A program made the position numbers and the translations under genes. Shown here one piece after another: positions 17,211-25,435 of a stretch of DNA of 63,490 bases. The stretch is from Phycisphaerae bacterium (lineage in GTDB: Bacteria; Planctomycetota; Phycisphaerae; Sedimentisphaerales; Anaerobacaceae): contig JAQTMR010000012.1 of NCBI GenBank assembly GCA_028714255.1, positions 1 to 63,490 on the forward strand. Reading direction: 5' to 3'. Positions within the stretch are counted from its first letter, which is position 1. Every line of letters starts with the position of its first letter. The notes below the pieces were generated by a model that was not told the DNA's origin, did not search any database, and was given only the letters and a program-made list of their open reading frames with translations.

Positions 17211-17542
17211 AGATTAAAACGCAAGACTATAACGATGTTACGGTTGTGGAACTGCAGGGCGAATTGGACAGCGATTCCGTCGAATTGCTGCAAAATACGA
17301 TTGCCGGCATAATTGCCGCACATAAGAGCGGAATTGTGCTTGATATGAGTGGTGTAAGCTTTATTGACAGCGCGGGACTGGAGCAATTGTTGTATGTGTG
17401 GGATTGCTGCAACGAGAATAACTGCCAGCTTAGATTAGCAAGGCTCGATGAAATTCTTATGAAAATTCTGGAGGTTACCCGCCTCGATAGTAAATTTGAA
17501 CGCTACGCAGAACTCGCCGAGGCAGTAAAAAGTTTTGTCTAA
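17207..17542 (+). CDS. STAS-domain anti-sigma-factor-antagonist-like protein
   Basis: 111 residues, a single STAS domain of the SpoIIAA/RsbV type. VVLDMSGVSFIDSAGLEQLLYVW (about residues 43-66) contains the DSAGL motif with the Ser normally phosphorylated by an anti-sigma kinase. No RsbW-type kinase, phosphatase or sigma factor is nearby, so the partner is unknown. Coupling to the HD-GYP gene by a four-base overlap, and the ATPase gene 24 bases downstream, suggest a switch on the pilus/secretion machine rather than on a sigma factor. That is inference. Confidence 0.88.
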   Translation: MKIKTQDYNDVTVVELQGELDSDSVELLQNTIAGIIAAHKSGIVLDMSGVSFIDSAGLEQLLYVWDCCNENNCQLRLARLDEILMKILEVTRLDSKFERYAELAEAVKSFV

Positions 17543-17566
17543 AGAGCAAAACACTAAGGGGAAATT

Positions 17567-19303
17567 ATGGGTCGGATAGCAACGGAAAACAAGATGCAGC
17601 TCGGTCAGTTGCTGTTGGGGCACGGCGTTGTTACGCACGAGCAGATTGAAAAGGCCCTTGCCGAACAGAAAGAGAAGGGACATCATAAGCTGCTTGGCGA
17701 GCTTTTGGTCGAGATGAACTATTGCACGGAGAACCAGATAGCCTTTGCGCTTGCCGAAGCGTATGATGTGCCTTATGCCCAGATTAGTCCGAAGATATGC
17801 GATGCGAAAGTGCTCGATATTTTGCCGAGGGAATTTCTCGAAGAGCATATCGTCCTGCCGCTGTTTAAGGTTAGAGATGAGCTTACAGTGGCGGTGAGCG
17901 AGCCGACAAACGTATTTTTGATAGATGAAATAGAGCGTATAAGCGGCTGCAAGGTGCAGATAGTCTGTGCCACGGCAAAGGATATCAAGGCTACACTGGG
18001 GACATATTTGCCGGCGGCGAATGTCTTTGTCATTGACGATATTATCGACGAGGAAGGGCTGGAAGACTTTTCATTAATAGACAAATACAAAGCGGATATA
18101 AGCGACCTCGAAGAAATAGCGGGCCAATCGCCGGTTGTTAAGCTGGTTAATTACCTCCTTTACAATGCCGTGATTGAAAATGCCAGTGATATTCACATAG
18201 AGCCGGACGATAAAAAACTGCGCATCCGATATAGAGTTGACGGCAGACTTTATGAAAAAATGCGTCCGCCTTATCAGATGCATCCTGCAATTGTTTCTCG
18301 TATCAAAATAATGGCGGAACTGGATATAGCTCAGCGCCGACTGCCTCAGGACGGCGGCATCCACGTCTTGATGGAGAATAGGCCGATTGATTTACGTGTG
18401 TCGGTTATGCCGGGCAACTTCGGCGAAAAGGTGGTCATCAGAATTATTGACCCACAGAAAATCCTCTTTAATCTTGAATCTCTTGGATTTACCTATGAAA
18501 ACCTGCAGCTGTTCAGGAAAGTAATACAAGCTCCAAATGGTATAGTTTTGGTAACAGGACCGACCGGTTCGGGTAAAAATACTACACTTTACGCCGGCCT
18601 GGCTGAATTAAACAGCGAGGATGTTAATATCTGCACCGTTGAAGACCCTGTAGAGTGCAATATGGCCGGTATCAATCAGTTTCAGGTCAGCGAAGGTGCG
18701 GGGTTTCAATTTTCGACGGCACTGCGGAGTTTGTTAAGACAAGACCCTGACATCATAATGATTGGTGAAATTCGAGATAAACCCACTGCGAATATTGCTG
18801 TGCAGGCGGCGCTGACGGGCCATTTAGTTCTGTCAACTTTGCACACAAACGACGCGCCGGGTGCTGTAACGCGACTGCTGGACCTCGACGTAGCCCCTTA
18901 CCTTGTAAGTGCTTCGTTGATTGCTGTTTTGGCACAAAGACTGGTCCGTAAGATATGCCCGGCTTGCAAGACGGAGTATGAACCTGCCAGCAGTATTAGA
19001 AAGGCAGTAAAGAATTTATGTGGCGGAATTGACAAATTTTACCGTGGTGTGGGTTGTAAAAAATGCAGGAACATAGGCTGTGCCGGGCGAATCGCCGTAC
19101 ATGAATTGTTCGTGCCGGATGATGAAATCAAGGAAATGATTAATGACCGGACAAGCCTTAAAAAACTGCGGACCAAAGCACTGGAAAACGGAATGGTTCC
19201 TCTTCAATTAGACGGCCTGGAAAAAGTAAAGGCCGGGATAGTATCAATCGAAGAGGTCTTGAGAACGACCCAAACAACGGATAATGAAAGCAGCGAACAG
19301 TAA
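17567..19303 (+). CDS. Assembly ATPase, GspE/PilB family, with an atypical Walker A
   Basis: 578 residues. The N-terminal MshEN/GspE-N domain (QLGQLLLGHGVVTHEQIEKALAEQ) spans about 1-150 and may bind c-di-GMP. The catalytic domain has the Asp box region IHIEPDDKKLRIRYRVDG, a Walker A at 331-340, Walker B IIMIGEIRD, the His box TGHLVLSTLHTND, and a four-Cys zinc site (C464, C467 and a second CxxC near 495). Walker A reads GPTGSGKNTT: residue 338 is Asn (codon AAT, 18578-18580) where Thr or Ser should bind Mg. The rest looks active. A second ATPase at 43093-44805 has the normal motif. GspF follows after 30 bases. Confidence 0.9.
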   Translation: MGRIATENKMQLGQLLLGHGVVTHEQIEKALAEQKEKGHHKLLGELLVEMNYCTENQIAFALAEAYDVPYAQISPKICDAKVLDILPREFLEEHIVLPLFKVRDELTVAVSEPTNVFLIDEIERISGCKVQIVCATAKDIKATLGTYLPAANVFVIDDIIDEEGLEDFSLIDKYKADISDLEEIAGQSPVVKLVNYLLYNAVIENASDIHIEPDDKKLRIRYRVDGRLYEKMRPPYQMHPAIVSRIKIMAELDIAQRRLPQDGGIHVLMENRPIDLRVSVMPGNFGEKVVIRIIDPQKILFNLESLGFTYENLQLFRKVIQAPNGIVLVTGPTGSGKNTTLYAGLAELNSEDVNICTVEDPVECNMAGINQFQVSEGAGFQFSTALRSLLRQDPDIIMIGEIRDKPTANIAVQAALTGHLVLSTLHTNDAPGAVTRLLDLDVAPYLVSASLIAVLAQRLVRKICPACKTEYEPASSIRKAVKNLCGGIDKFYRGVGCKKCRNIGCAGRIAVHELFVPDDEIKEMINDRTSLKKLRTKALENGMVPLQLDGLEKVKAGIVSIEEVLRTTQTTDNESSEQ

Positions 19304-19333
19304 AGTATAGCACGGAAGTTTGGAAATCGATAA

Positions 19334-20539
19334 ATGAGTACCCTGATAACAAATACAGTAGAAAAACTCGATTTTGCAAAGGAAAGCAATAGGCAGAACT
19401 CTGCCGATTCGCAAAAGCAGTCTATAGAGCCCCTGCCGCGAAATAATAGGGTTCAACAACCCCAGACGGTAAAAGTGAAACAAACGGAGCTGATACTGTT
19501 CTCGACACAGTTAGCGGTAATGCTCGACAGCGGGGTAGTACTCAGCGACGCTCTTGATGCTATTGCAGAGCAATCCGAAGAAGGTTCGCTCAAGCTGATA
19601 ATTATGGATGTAGCCGATGCGGTCAAGGGTGGTGAAAATTTTTCTAAAGCGCTGAGTGAATATCCAAAAGCCTTCAGTACGATGTTCATCAGTATGGTCA
19701 GGGCCTCAGAAGCATCCGGCAGAATGGTGGAAATGCTCCGGGTGCTTAGCGGTTATCTAAACTTTGAATTCGAAACCCGCAAGCGCATCAAAGGAGCCCT
19801 TACGTATCCGTTTATAATGGCGATGATGGCTGTGGCGGCAACAGGGACACTGATGTTCTTTGTTCTGCCGAGATTTATGAAAATCTACGAAGCCAGGGGT
19901 GCTGCCCTTCCCAAAATCACCCAAATACTCGTGAAATTAAGCAGCATATTGGGGGATTTCCAGGCGATGACGATGATTCTGACAACGATTATATTTGCAT
20001 CAATGGGGTTATATTACTGGGCTGGAACGCTAATGGGCAGACGGGTGATAGATTTTATAAAAATCCATACACCTGTATTGGGTACAATGTTTACGGACAC
20101 ACTCGTAACTCGCAGCATGCGTATTATGTCAACAATGGTTAATACGGGCGTGAGCCTGCTGGATACTATAGAAGTGATACAGGATTCCTGTGAGAATTAC
20201 TACTTTCAGCAGCTCTGGGCAGGAACGGACAAGAAGATTCGGGATGGTTATCAATTATCAGAATCGATTATGATTTTGCTGGACAGCGAAGGAGGCGAAA
20301 GACGATTAATTGCCCCCGGAATTATCCAGATGCTCCGCGCAGGCGAAAAGAGCGGCAGGCTTGGGGAGGTCTGCGATAAGATATCTGTCTTTTATGAAAA
20401 GAAGCTTGAGGCCTCAATAAGGTCTGTTATGGCCCTTATTGAACCATTAATGATACTGATTTTAGGCAGTATTATCGGAACTGTTGCAATAGCTCTGTTG
20501 TTACCCGTGTTTAAAATATCCACCGTAATCAGCCGCTAA
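19334..20539 (+). CDS. Inner-membrane platform protein, GspF/PilC family
   Basis: 401 residues, normal length. The N-terminal 65 residues are polar with Gln-rich stretches. Two T2SSF domains follow: about 68-190 (ELILFSTQLAVMLDSGVVLSDALDAI, then a helix ALTYPFIMAMMAVAATGTLMFFVLPRF) and about 270-395, ending in LIEPLMILILGSIIGTVAIALLLPVF. Three to four membrane helices in all. It is the polytopic core onto which ATPase rotation acts. It is the last gene of the locus. No prepilin peptidase gene is present in the window. Confidence 0.93.
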   Translation: MSTLITNTVEKLDFAKESNRQNSADSQKQSIEPLPRNNRVQQPQTVKVKQTELILFSTQLAVMLDSGVVLSDALDAIAEQSEEGSLKLIIMDVADAVKGGENFSKALSEYPKAFSTMFISMVRASEASGRMVEMLRVLSGYLNFEFETRKRIKGALTYPFIMAMMAVAATGTLMFFVLPRFMKIYEARGAALPKITQILVKLSSILGDFQAMTMILTTIIFASMGLYYWAGTLMGRRVIDFIKIHTPVLGTMFTDTLVTRSMRIMSTMVNTGVSLLDTIEVIQDSCENYYFQQLWAGTDKKIRDGYQLSESIMILLDSEGGERRLIAPGIIQMLRAGEKSGRLGEVCDKISVFYEKKLEASIRSVMALIEPLMILILGSIIGTVAIALLLPVFKISTVISR

Positions 20540-20624
20540 TTTGGCTGCCTGTTCTATCGATTACGGCAAATCTTATCTCATTTAGACCTCACTAAACCTC
20601 ATTAAACTTTGCTGTAGAAAAGGC

Positions 20625-20652
20625 TTGCAAATATATAACAGCTGGCTATAAT
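20625..20652 (+). promoter_or_regulatory. Promoter for rpsO
   Basis: TTGCAA (20625-20630), a 16-base spacer and a perfect TATAAT (20647-20652). The leader to the rpsO ATG is about 95 bases and contains AGGAAAGGA near 20733. Confidence 0.7.
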
Positions 20653-20753
20653 ATCCTTTTTGTGGTTTATATTGTTCTAAGAGGTTGTTTAAAAAGCACG
20701 CAGGTGCTTTATGAATTATCAGTCAAGTATTCAGGAAAGGATTTATTCAGAAG

Positions 20754-21020
20754 ATGCTAACGGGGCAGCAAAAAGAGAAAATTATCGGTGATTTTAAGGC
20801 ACATGTAGGCGATACTGGCTCAGCCGGCGTTCAGATTGCGCTGTTGACGAAAAGAATCGATGAGCTTAGCGAGCATCTGAAGATTCATCGTAAGGACCAC
20901 GCCTCAAGGCGCGGCTTATTGAAAATGGTCGGGACAAGGTCCGCATTGCTCAAGTATATAAACAAAAACGACACCAAGTTATACCGAGAAATTATATCCC
21001 GACTCGGCCTGCGAAAATAA
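20754..21020 (+). CDS. rpsO: 30S ribosomal protein S15
   Basis: 88 residues, the usual size. [39 protein letters not shown] holds the S15 signature (H..D..SRRGL). It binds the 16S rRNA central domain. The ATG at 20754 has AGGAAAGG about 14 bases upstream. The rpsO-pnp order is widely conserved; in many bacteria S15 represses its own translation and the transcript is processed by PNPase. The 57-base gap to pnp has no clear terminator. Confidence 0.97.
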   Translation: MLTGQQKEKIIGDFKAHVGDTGSAGVQIALLTKRIDELSEHLKIHRKDHASRRGLLKMVGTRSALLKYINKNDTKLYREIISRLGLRK

Positions 21021-21077
21021 ACGCCTCTTTGCAGAAGCAGCTTGTAATTTTGCCACTTTTATAATTAAGGTTAATCT

Positions 21078-23222
21078 ATGTTTGATGTATCCAGAGTAGA
21101 AAGAGAAATCGGGGGAAAACTATTATCCATCGAAACCGGTAAAATCGCTAAACAGGCAGACGGAGCTGTTGTAGTTCAATACGGCGACACTATTGTTCTT
21201 GTCGCTGTGGTAACAGCGCCTCCGAGGTCTGAGGAGATAGATTTCTTCCCATTGAGTGTTGATTATCGGGAGAGGCATTGTGCGGCAGGAAAATTCCCGG
21301 GCGGTTTTATTAAACGCGAGGGCAGGCCCAGCACTAAAGAAATTCTGACGGCAAGAATGATTGACAGACCGATTCGGCCGTTGTTTCCCGATGGTTATAT
21401 CCAGGAAGTACAGATTATAGCGAGCGTTTTAAGCGCCGATAATGTAAACGACCCTGATATTTTGGCGATGATAGGTGCCAGCGCAGCTCTTACGATAAGC
21501 AAAATTCCGTTCATGGGGCCAACCGGCGCCTGCAGATTAGGCAGGGTCGATGGCGAATTTGTGGTCAACCCCACGCATGAGCAGCTGTATGCAAGCGACA
21601 TGAACCTGCTTCTTGGCGGGCATAAAGAAGCGCTGAATATGATTGAGGTTGATGCGAAACAATTGTCGGAGGATGTCATTGCTGAGGCAATCGCAACCGC
21701 ACAAAAAACAATTGTCCAGGTTTGCGAAATGATTGAGGATCTCCGCGAAAAAGCCGGTGTCGAAAAGGAAACTCCTCTTGTTGAAATGGACAAGGAACTC
21801 TATTCGCAAATTAACTCACAGATAGCGGATAAACTATATGAACTTAAGCAAATATCGGTTAAGCAGGATCGCAAAACCGTTGTTAAAGAATTGTTTGAAC
21901 AACTCAGCGCCGAATACTGCGAAGCTGTGGGTGATGCTGAACCGAAATGTACCAAAGCAACACTTAAGCGAATCTTCGACAAGATAGAGGGCCAGGCTGT
22001 TCGCAAACTGGTATTAGATGGTAAAAGACTTGACGGCAGAGGTTTCAATGATGTTCGCCAGATTGCCTGTGAAGTGGGCGTTTTGCCCCGGACACACGGC
22101 TCGGCATTATTTAGCCGCGGTGAGACGCAGGCGATAGTGAGCGTAACCCTCGGCACTATCCGCGATGCCCAGATTATCGATGGTTTAATGGAAGAGTATT
22201 CGCAGAGTTTTACGCTCCACTACAATTTCCCGCCGTTTTCCGTTGGCGAGGTAAGGCCGGTTCGCGGCCCGGGCCGCAGAGAAATTGGTCATGGCGCACT
22301 TGCAGAACGCGCGCTTGAACAGGTAAGACCGCCGGAAGACCAGTTTGCATATACTGTAAGAATCGTATCTGATATTACCGAGTCGAATGGTTCCAGTTCT
22401 ATGGCTTCGGTTTGCGGAGGAACACTTGCTCTAATGGATGCGGGTGTCCCGATTCTCGAACCGGTTGCCGGCATATCTATCGGAATGGTCACTGCCCCGG
22501 ACGGCCGATACGAATTGCTGACCGACATCGTTGGTGAGGAAGACCATTTTGGTGATATGGATTTCAAAGTTGCCGGTACTGTTAACGGTATTACAGCGAT
22601 ACAGCTCGATATCAAAGCCGAAGGACTGGCGCACAATATTATGGTCGAGGCTATGCAGCGGGCAAAAACAGCTCGCCTGGAAATTCTAAAAACTATGACA
22701 AAGGTCATCAGCAGCCCCAGACCTGAATTAAGCAAGTACGCACCGAAGTTGGTAAGTATCGAAATTGACCCTGAGTTTATCGGCAAGATAATCGGTCCGG
22801 GCGGAAAGATGATTAAAAGCATTCAGGAACAGACCGGAACAAAGATTGAAATCGAAGAGGATGGAACTATCTTTATAAGTTGCTTGGATGGCGATGGCCA
22901 CCTCAAGGCTAAAGATATTATCGAATCAATGACGCAGCCGCCGGAGGTGGGGCGGATATATAAAGACGCCAAAGTGGTGTCTGTGAAAGACTTTGGGGCT
23001 TTTGTTGAAATTACGCCCGGAGTCGAAGGTCTGTGCCATATCAGCGAATTAAGCAACGGCTACGTCAAAAACGTTGACGAGGTATGCAAAGTAGGTGATT
23101 TGATAGATGTGAAATTGTTATTCATCGACGACCAGGGCAGATTTAAGCTTTCGCGTAAAGCTGCTATGTCGGAAACGTCCGGCGAGCCTGCCAAAACACC
23201 CGAATCACCCGATAAAAAATAA
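21078..23222 (+). CDS. pnp: Polyribonucleotide nucleotidyltransferase (PNPase)
   Basis: Phosphorolytic 3'-5' exoribonuclease and polymerase; trimeric. 714 residues. Two RNase PH domains flank a helical domain. FFPLSVDYRERHCAAGKFPGG and the second-domain block TLGTIRDAQIIDG...GEVRPVRGPGRREIGHGALAERAL are diagnostic. A KH domain at about 555-615 has GKIIGPGGKMIKSI with intact GxxG, and an S1 domain at about 625-695 has KVVSVKDFGAFVEI and GLCHISELS. The short Lys/Pro-rich tail is normal. All elements for activity are present. Confidence 0.97.
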   Translation: MFDVSRVEREIGGKLLSIETGKIAKQADGAVVVQYGDTIVLVAVVTAPPRSEEIDFFPLSVDYRERHCAAGKFPGGFIKREGRPSTKEILTARMIDRPIRPLFPDGYIQEVQIIASVLSADNVNDPDILAMIGASAALTISKIPFMGPTGACRLGRVDGEFVVNPTHEQLYASDMNLLLGGHKEALNMIEVDAKQLSEDVIAEAIATAQKTIVQVCEMIEDLREKAGVEKETPLVEMDKELYSQINSQIADKLYELKQISVKQDRKTVVKELFEQLSAEYCEAVGDAEPKCTKATLKRIFDKIEGQAVRKLVLDGKRLDGRGFNDVRQIACEVGVLPRTHGSALFSRGETQAIVSVTLGTIRDAQIIDGLMEEYSQSFTLHYNFPPFSVGEVRPVRGPGRREIGHGALAERALEQVRPPEDQFAYTVRIVSDITESNGSSSMASVCGGTLALMDAGVPILEPVAGISIGMVTAPDGRYELLTDIVGEEDHFGDMDFKVAGTVNGITAIQLDIKAEGLAHNIMVEAMQRAKTARLEILKTMTKVISSPRPELSKYAPKLVSIEIDPEFIGKIIGPGGKMIKSIQEQTGTKIEIEEDGTIFISCLDGDGHLKAKDIIESMTQPPEVGRIYKDAKVVSVKDFGAFVEITPGVEGLCHISELSNGYVKNVDEVCKVGDLIDVKLLFIDDQGRFKLSRKAAMSETSGEPAKTPESPDKK

Positions 23223-23244
23223 GAAAGCTTAATGTTTCAATTCT

Positions 23245-24033
23245 ATGGCGGACAGATGCCAGGGCAAGTCAGTATTCTCGCAGTCAGATGCGCCGACCGG
23301 CAGCAAGCCGAGGCGAAACACCCGTGGTGAGCCAGGTCGAACCACTTCCGGTGAGGTTGAGGAGCTTGCCCGGCTGCTTGGTGTTATTGCTCACGAGATT
23401 AAAAACCCCCTTTCAACTATCAAGGTCAACCTTGAGCTTGTTACCGAGGACCTCAATGCTCCGGACAAAAACGACCGGACGCCGGCAAGGGCGCTTAGGA
23501 AAATAGCTGTTATTCAAAAGGAAACAGACAGACTCGAACAAATTCTTGACAGTTTCCTGCGATACCTTAGCAAGCCCGAACTTCAACTCGCCAGTGTCAA
23601 TATCAACGAACTTCTTTGTGATATGGTTGATTTTTATTCGCCGCAGACTGACAGCCGCTCGATAACAATTCGGCAGGGCTTGTCCAGTGAGCCGCTGATT
23701 TGCAAAGTTGATGCGGGTATGTTAAAACAGGTTGTGTTAAATCTGTTTATCAATGCCCAGCAGGCGATGAGCAGTGGCGGCGATTTGATGATAAGAACAA
23801 GTAAACAGAAAGAAAACGCGGTAATTCAAATCAGTGATACCGGCAATGGGATAGCCCCGGACAAACTTTCTGACATCTTTAAGCCTTATTGTTCCTCTCG
23901 GCCGGGCGGCACAGGCCTCGGATTGGCAACCGCAAAGAGAATTGTCGAGGCGCATAATGGCACGATAACCGTTGACAGCGAGCCGGGCAAAGGTACATTG
24001 TTTACTATAACATTGCCGCTTCAGGCTGATTAA
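23245..24033 (+). CDS. Soluble NtrB-like sensor histidine kinase
   Basis: 262 residues. The first 45 residues are polar and unassigned (GSKPRRNTRGEPGRTTSGEVEEL), with no membrane helix or PAS domain. HisKA box LLGVIAHEIKNPLSTIKVNLELV is the NtrB/ZraS type. The HATPase part has QVVLNLFINAQQAMSSGG, ISDTGNGIAPD and GTGLGLATAKRIVEAHNG. The start ATG 23245 lacks a good ribosome site, and ATG 23231 is out of frame, so the N terminus is not certain. It is followed 11 bases later by an NtrC-type regulator, the evident partner. Confidence 0.88.
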   Translation: MADRCQGKSVFSQSDAPTGSKPRRNTRGEPGRTTSGEVEELARLLGVIAHEIKNPLSTIKVNLELVTEDLNAPDKNDRTPARALRKIAVIQKETDRLEQILDSFLRYLSKPELQLASVNINELLCDMVDFYSPQTDSRSITIRQGLSSEPLICKVDAGMLKQVVLNLFINAQQAMSSGGDLMIRTSKQKENAVIQISDTGNGIAPDKLSDIFKPYCSSRPGGTGLGLATAKRIVEAHNGTITVDSEPGKGTLFTITLPLQAD

Positions 24034-24044
24034 ATCGCAATACT

Positions 24045-25412
24045 ATGAGCAGGGATATTATAGTTCTGGTTGTCGATGATGAGCGTGACCACGCTGACGG
24101 CATAGCCGAGGCGCTCCAGAAGTATTGCGCAAAGGCAATCGCGGTCTATAACGGCTCGGATGCATTGGAGATTCTTCGCGGCGAAACCGTCGATGTTGTT
24201 GTTACCGACCTGAAACTCGGCGGCGATATCGACGGCATGGAAATTCTTACCCATGCGAAAAAATATAACCCCGACACCGAAATTATTTTGATAACGGCCT
24301 ATGCTACCATTGACACCTGCAAGGAAGCGATAAGACGCGGGGCGTATGATTATCTCGTCAAGCCCATTGACATCGGCCAGCTTCGCACACTCGTCGAACA
24401 GGCAGGCAAAAAAATCTCGGCCGCCGTTCGTCGCCGGACCGAGGTTGCCAAAGCCGGCAGGGGAGATTTCGAGTTCGAAGGCGTGCTGGGCAAAAGTGCG
24501 GCGATGCAGGGAGTCTTTGAGGTGCTTAGGCGAATCGCCCCAACGGATATATCTGTTTTGGTCGAGGGCCGTTCAGGAACGGGCAAGGAACTACTGGCAA
24601 GGGCGATTCATTATAATTCCCGTCGTGCCGATATGCCTTTCAGGCCTGTTAATTGTGCAGGCCTGACGGAAACACTGCTCGAAAGCGAGTTGTTCGGCCA
24701 TGTTAAAGGGGCTTTTACCGGCGCGACAACCGATAGAAAGGGCCTTTTTGAAATAGCAGATAAAGGGACGCTCTTCCTGGATGAGATTGGCGATATGCCG
24801 TTGAATATGCAGGCAAAGCTGCTGCGGGTCATCGAAGATGGGATTGTCTCACCCGTCGGCTCCAATAAATCGATTGTAGTTGATGTACGCATAATCAGCG
24901 CTACGAATCAGGATTTGACAGCTCTTATAGAGCAGAAGAAATTCAGGCAGGATTTATATTTCAGAATCAAGGGCGTTAGTATTTCTCTGCCCGACCTCTC
25001 TGACAGGGCAGGGGACATACCCGACCTTATCCGGTATTTTATCAAAGAAGCCGTTGCTGAAACCGGCCTGAAGATTACAGGCATCACACAGCAGGCCATG
25101 AGTATTCTTTCCGCTTACAACTGGCCCGGTAACATTCGTCAGCTTCGAAACAGTATCAGGACAATGGTCGTAATGTGCGACCGTGAAAAACTCGATGTGG
25201 CTGATATTCCTCCTGAAATATATCAGTTGCGCCAGTTAACAGCTGCCTCTGCCGAAGCGGGTCAAGGAAGCGATCTTACGCTTAGTGAGATTGAGAAACA
25301 GGCCATTATTGATACGTTAGCCAGAACCGGCAACAACCGCGAAAAAACAGCCAAAATCCTCGGCATCGGTGAAAGAACCCTCTACCGAAAAATCAAAGAA
25401 TATAATATATAA
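24045..25412 (+). CDS. NtrC-family sigma-54-dependent response regulator
   Basis: 455 residues. Receiver domain at 1-125 with VDDE and phospho-acceptor Asp in VVVTDLKLGG. AAA+ domain at about 150-390: Walker A VEGRSGTGKELLA, GAFTGA (the sigma-54 contact loop, intact), Walker B TLFLDEIGDMP and the R-finger region downstream. The C-terminal Fis-type helix-turn-helix ends GNNREKTAKILGIGERTLYRKIKEYNI. It should activate sigma-54 promoters when phosphorylated by the kinase encoded just upstream. Its targets are not evident in this window. Confidence 0.95.
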   Translation: MSRDIIVLVVDDERDHADGIAEALQKYCAKAIAVYNGSDALEILRGETVDVVVTDLKLGGDIDGMEILTHAKKYNPDTEIILITAYATIDTCKEAIRRGAYDYLVKPIDIGQLRTLVEQAGKKISAAVRRRTEVAKAGRGDFEFEGVLGKSAAMQGVFEVLRRIAPTDISVLVEGRSGTGKELLARAIHYNSRRADMPFRPVNCAGLTETLLESELFGHVKGAFTGATTDRKGLFEIADKGTLFLDEIGDMPLNMQAKLLRVIEDGIVSPVGSNKSIVVDVRIISATNQDLTALIEQKKFRQDLYFRIKGVSISLPDLSDRAGDIPDLIRYFIKEAVAETGLKITGITQQAMSILSAYNWPGNIRQLRNSIRTMVVMCDREKLDVADIPPEIYQLRQLTAASAEAGQGSDLTLSEIEKQAIIDTLARTGNNREKTAKILGIGERTLYRKIKEYNI

Positions 25413-25435
25413 TCCTGCTTTGCCCAATGAGGCTC

